A stretch of DNA of 51,380 nt from an uncultured Porphyromonadaceae bacterium (GTDB lineage: Bacteria; Bacteroidota; Bacteroidia; Bacteroidales; Muribaculaceae): positions 1 to 51,380 of the forward strand of contig CABTZK010000014.1 of NCBI GenBank assembly GCA_902489275.1, read 5' to 3'. Position numbers and translations under genes: made by a program. The notes beneath the pieces were generated by a model. That model searched no databases. It was not told the origin of the DNA and saw nothing but the letters and a program-made list of their open reading frames with translations. Positions 49,072 through 51,380 of the stretch are shown here, in pieces (within the stretch, counting starts at the first letter, position 1; every line of letters starts with the position of its first letter).

Positions 49072-50919
49072 TTAACGTCGTGTCGCTGGGTTGTGGCGAT
49101 ACTGGTTATACTCGCTGTCGAAGTAACGCTTCACAATCATGAGGTTCGACACGTCCCAAGCCTTTTTCGCCCGCTCTACACCTGCATCGCGGGCATCACC
49201 CGCCACATGGCCGTCGATGGTGACCGCCGAACGCACCGAGGGCTGCTGCAGCACGCTGCGCCCCAGCCCCTGCCACCAATAGCCGTTGCGCCCCATGATG
49301 TGGAGCAAGGTGGGATAGACGTCGATTTGGCCCATCACCGCATCGTGCCTGTAGGAAACGCCGGCGTTCAGAGCCAAAAACACACAATAGCGGTCGCTAT
49401 CCTTCACCACATTGCGCCGTTCCAGTGCATTCTTGCACAATTCATCGTGATCGCTGGCAATGACAATGACCGAATGGTCATACACGCCTGTTTTCTTCAA
49501 GTGGTCGATAAACTTCCCCAAAGCCTCGTCGAAGTAATTCACACATTCTAAGTAGGACAGCACCGGGGCATCGTAGGCCCTCGACTGCGAAATCCAGGTT
49601 TTTCGATCGAGCAAAGTAAAGGGCTGGTGCATGGCGATGGTGATCACTTGAGCCAAAAACGGCTGCTTCATGCTGTCGATGACGCAAGCAGCACCCGCGA
49701 ACAACTCGGCATCAAGAATACGCTCTTGGCGGGTTATGTCTTTCAGGGCAAACTCATTGTAATACTTTTCATAGCCATAACTTGCAATACTCACCGACTG
49801 GTTCCACAACTTTCCATCTTCACAGCTGAAAGTGGCATGGGCGTATTCTGGCAACGACTTGGCCAGCGAAGGATAATCGGCCTCTCCCCACAGCACCGCG
49901 GTAGCACCCGTTTTCACAGGCAGCAGCCCCGTGTTGTACATCAAGTGCCCATCGCTCGACCGACCGGCGTGAACCTGGGGAAACATGTTCAAGCACACCA
50001 CAGCGCTGCTGTCACGACAATAGGCGTTGAGCCGAGGGCACACCTCCTTGCCAGCGACACGAAAGTCCACCACCCAGGAGTTGAGCGACTCCACGATAAT
50101 CAAAATGAGGTTCTTGTCCTTATTCAGCTCACCCGCGACAAAACTCCCCCTTTGAGGCTCCTCGGCAACAAAAGACTGAATGCGCTGCAAATCTTGCACA
50201 CTCAAAGGCTCACTTTCCTTCACACTATTCCAAATGCCGGTAAGCACCCAAGGGAGCAAGCCATTGTGCTCGACAAAAATCAGGCTGTTGACGCTTGTAG
50301 GCTCGGTAAAACGGCCTGCGAACGACGTCACAACACGCTCTTTAGCCTCTTTCACACATTCCAGGTAGAGGAATGCGGGAACCAGCACCAGCACGATCAA
50401 GGCCGGCAACAGGCACGTGACCAGCACATTCCTCTTCTGCTGCCGCACCGCGCCGCGCACAAAACGACGGTAGTAGGCATAGCACAATCCTGGAACAACA
50501 ATGTAGAAGATATCGACCCACCTCATCGACGCGGCAGTGCTTTGCAGCAGCAAGCCATTCACATTCTCCACCATGAAAAAAGATGCCGCATTCATGAGGT
50601 CGTGATAGATGCGCGAGTACCACGTTTGGCACAGAAGCCAAACGGTGAACAGCACTACAATCGACCAAGCATAGCGTCGCCACTTAGCTGGCAACAGCAA
50701 GATGGGCAGCATCAACACGGCGGCATCGACAGCGCTCCTCATCAAAAACGCGGGTTTCATGAGTTCCCCCCCAATGCTTCCAATCGCAATCAGGTGAAAA
50801 AGCACAAGCTGGAGCGTGACACAGAGTATCGACAACGCATAAAAACGCAACACTCCTTGCTTGGCATACTTCTCAACAAAAGGGTACTTGCAAGCGCACC
50901 CAGGCATCATTTCTTTCAT
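49072..50919 (-). CDS. LtaS-like membrane phosphotransferase (sulfatase fold)
   Basis: A 615-residue protein with about five N-terminal TM segments (22-185) and an external sulfatase-fold domain (about 265-590). The metal site shows Glu277 (LIIVESLNSW) and, at the nucleophile position, Ser321 in GRSSDG, where Gram-positive LtaS has Thr. IASDHDE is the later metal motif. Such proteins move phosphoglycerol or phosphoethanolamine onto envelope glycans. The substrate is unknown in this Gram-negative host. Own promoter at 50938-50966. Confidence 0.82.
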   Translation of the reverse strand: MKEMMPGCACKYPFVEKYAKQGVLRFYALSILCVTLQLVLFHLIAIGSIGGELMKPAFLMRSAVDAAVLMLPILLLPAKWRRYAWSIVVLFTVWLLCQTWYSRIYHDLMNAASFFMVENVNGLLLQSTAASMRWVDIFYIVVPGLCYAYYRRFVRGAVRQQKRNVLVTCLLPALIVLVLVPAFLYLECVKEAKERVVTSFAGRFTEPTSVNSLIFVEHNGLLPWVLTGIWNSVKESEPLSVQDLQRIQSFVAEEPQRGSFVAGELNKDKNLILIIVESLNSWVVDFRVAGKEVCPRLNAYCRDSSAVVCLNMFPQVHAGRSSDGHLMYNTGLLPVKTGATAVLWGEADYPSLAKSLPEYAHATFSCEDGKLWNQSVSIASYGYEKYYNEFALKDITRQERILDAELFAGAACVIDSMKQPFLAQVITIAMHQPFTLLDRKTWISQSRAYDAPVLSYLECVNYFDEALGKFIDHLKKTGVYDHSVIVIASDHDELCKNALERRNVVKDSDRYCVFLALNAGVSYRHDAVMGQIDVYPTLLHIMGRNGYWWQGLGRSVLQQPSVRSAVTIDGHVAGDARDAGVERAKKAWDVSNLMIVKRYFDSEYNQYRHNPATRR

Positions 50920-50937
50920 CTTCTTTCATCTTCTTCA

Positions 50938-50966
50938 CAAAGGTACAACTTTTTTTGAAAACACAA
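50938..50966 (-). promoter_or_regulatory. Promoter of the LtaS-like gene
   Basis: Minus-strand TACCTTTG at 50938-50945 with TTG at 50964-50966 (18-nt spacer). A direct repeat TTCTTTCATC (50911-50930) spans the start region and gives an out-of-frame ATG just ahead of ATG 50919. Confidence 0.55.
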
Positions 50967-51075
50967 CACACACAATAGTCCCACCCAGGGCAACTGCACT
51001 GGCGGCGATTTGACGCACATGCTGCTCAATGCCAATTTTTGATGCGGCTGCCTGAGAAAAAATGGGGGAAAAAGG

Positions 51076-51104
51076 TTGCAAATGAAAAAAATGTATTACC
51101 TTTG
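51076..51104 (+). promoter_or_regulatory. Promoter of tRNA-Arg
   Basis: TTG 51076-51078, 18-nt spacer, TACCTTTG 51097-51104. The transcript would carry a leader of about 100 nt before the tRNA. Confidence 0.65.
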
Positions 51105-51170
51105 TACCCGCCGAAAGGCGCGCTGTTCGTGAAGAATAGTTTTTCATTATCAAAAAGTTTTTAAAGTATC

Positions 51171-51205
51171 CTGCCCATTCCGCACGAAAAATGCGGAATA
51201 GGCAG
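51171..51205 (+). other. Hairpin in the tRNA-Arg precursor leader
   Basis: CTGCCcATTCCGCA pairs with TGCGGAATaGGCAG (13 bp, one mismatch) around a seven-base loop and ends five bases before the mature tRNA 5' end. It has no T-run. Confidence 0.6.
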
Positions 51206-51210
51206 TGAAA

Positions 51211-51284
51211 GGTTCGGTAGCTCAGCTGAATAGAGCAACAGACTTCTAATCTGTGGGTCGCGGGTTTGAGTCCCGCCCGAATCA
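51211..51284 (+). tRNA. tRNA-Arg (anticodon TCT)
   Basis: Acceptor GGTTCGG/CCGAATC (one G-T wobble), a normal D-arm (AGCTCAGCTGAATAGAGCA), anticodon stem CAGAC/CTGTG-type with loop CTTCTAA reading TCT, T-arm GCGGG/CCCGC with loop TTTGAGT, discriminator A. CCA is not encoded. Confidence 0.93.
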
Positions 51285-51285
51285 C

Positions 51286-51313
51286 AAGGCGGCTGGAATC
51301 CAGTCGCCTTTTT
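51286..51313 (+). terminator. Terminator of tRNA-Arg
   Basis: Stem AAGGCGGCTGG/CCAGTCGCCTT (11 bp, one G-T) with an AAT loop followed by TTTTT, directly after the tRNA. The remaining bases to the window end show no feature. Confidence 0.8.
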
Positions 51314-51380
51314 CCTTTCTGAATATCAACAATTTACAAATTAACTGCCTATATACGAATCGTTTAAAAGTGTGTTCCGC

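Overview
This window is a gene-dense stretch of a Bacteroidales chromosome, most likely from a gut member such as Muribaculaceae or Prevotellaceae. Three things point there. Promoters follow the Bacteroidetes pattern (TAnnTTTG at -7 with TTG/TTTG about 20 nt upstream, read repeatedly in front of genes). Most starts lack a strong Shine-Dalgarno. The lineage-specific content includes an RprX/RprY-like two-component pair, a DUF4251 protein, a DUF6108-like protein, a dockerin-bearing secreted protein and an S16 with a long tail. The DNA is fairly GC-rich by eye, with AT-rich intergenic gaps. I see no insertion sequence, prophage or CRISPR array.

Layout. Positions 1-2000 hold a candidate promoter-plus-terminator small RNA (about 72-150) and an HtrA/DegP-type periplasmic protease. 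2.3-4.1 kb carries a lipoprotein MsrA and a YihY/BrkB-type membrane protein, followed by RNase P RNA on the minus strand. 4.6-5.7 kb is a trypsin-like lipoprotein. 5.8-13.3 kb is the cell-shape cluster, transcribed right to left as purH-mreB-mreC-mreD-mrdA-rodA. 13.5-16.7 kb has miaA and a secreted DPP IV. 16.8-17.3 kb is a secreted thioredoxin-fold protein with a frameshifted winged-helix relic behind it.

17.9-20.3 kb is a four-gene unit: ECF-type sigma factor, one-TM putative anti-sigma protein, secreted DUF6108-like protein and outer-membrane beta-barrel. 20.4-22.5 kb has rarA and the dockerin protein. 22.8-25.5 kb has translationally coupled ispD-recG. 25.9-30.1 kb has an M23 peptidase, plsC and rprY-rprX. 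30.5-36.4 kb is the operon dxr-rseP-rlmI-like-DPP III. 36.6-38.8 kb has tRNA-Gln, rpsP, rubredoxin and a HAD phosphatase. 38.9-43.0 kb is sppA-lpxK-thiL. 43.3-45.8 kb has malate dehydrogenase, engB and DUF4251. 45.8-50.9 kb has ligA, a ROK kinase and an LtaS-type sulfatase-fold transferase. The window ends with tRNA-Arg and its terminator.

Functionally this is mostly core housekeeping: envelope and wall synthesis (Mre/RodA/PBP2, LpxK, PlsC, Dxr/IspD), envelope proteolysis (HtrA, RseP, SppA), peptide use (DPP III, DPP IV) and information processing (RecG, RarA, LigA, MiaA, RNase P). I did not find a clearly new multi-gene defence or metabolic system. The observations most worth follow-up are the three-way-junction small RNA at 72-150, the recently expanded 18-nt repeat array in rpsP, the broken winged-helix gene that no intact reading frame shows, and the sigma-factor envelope unit.
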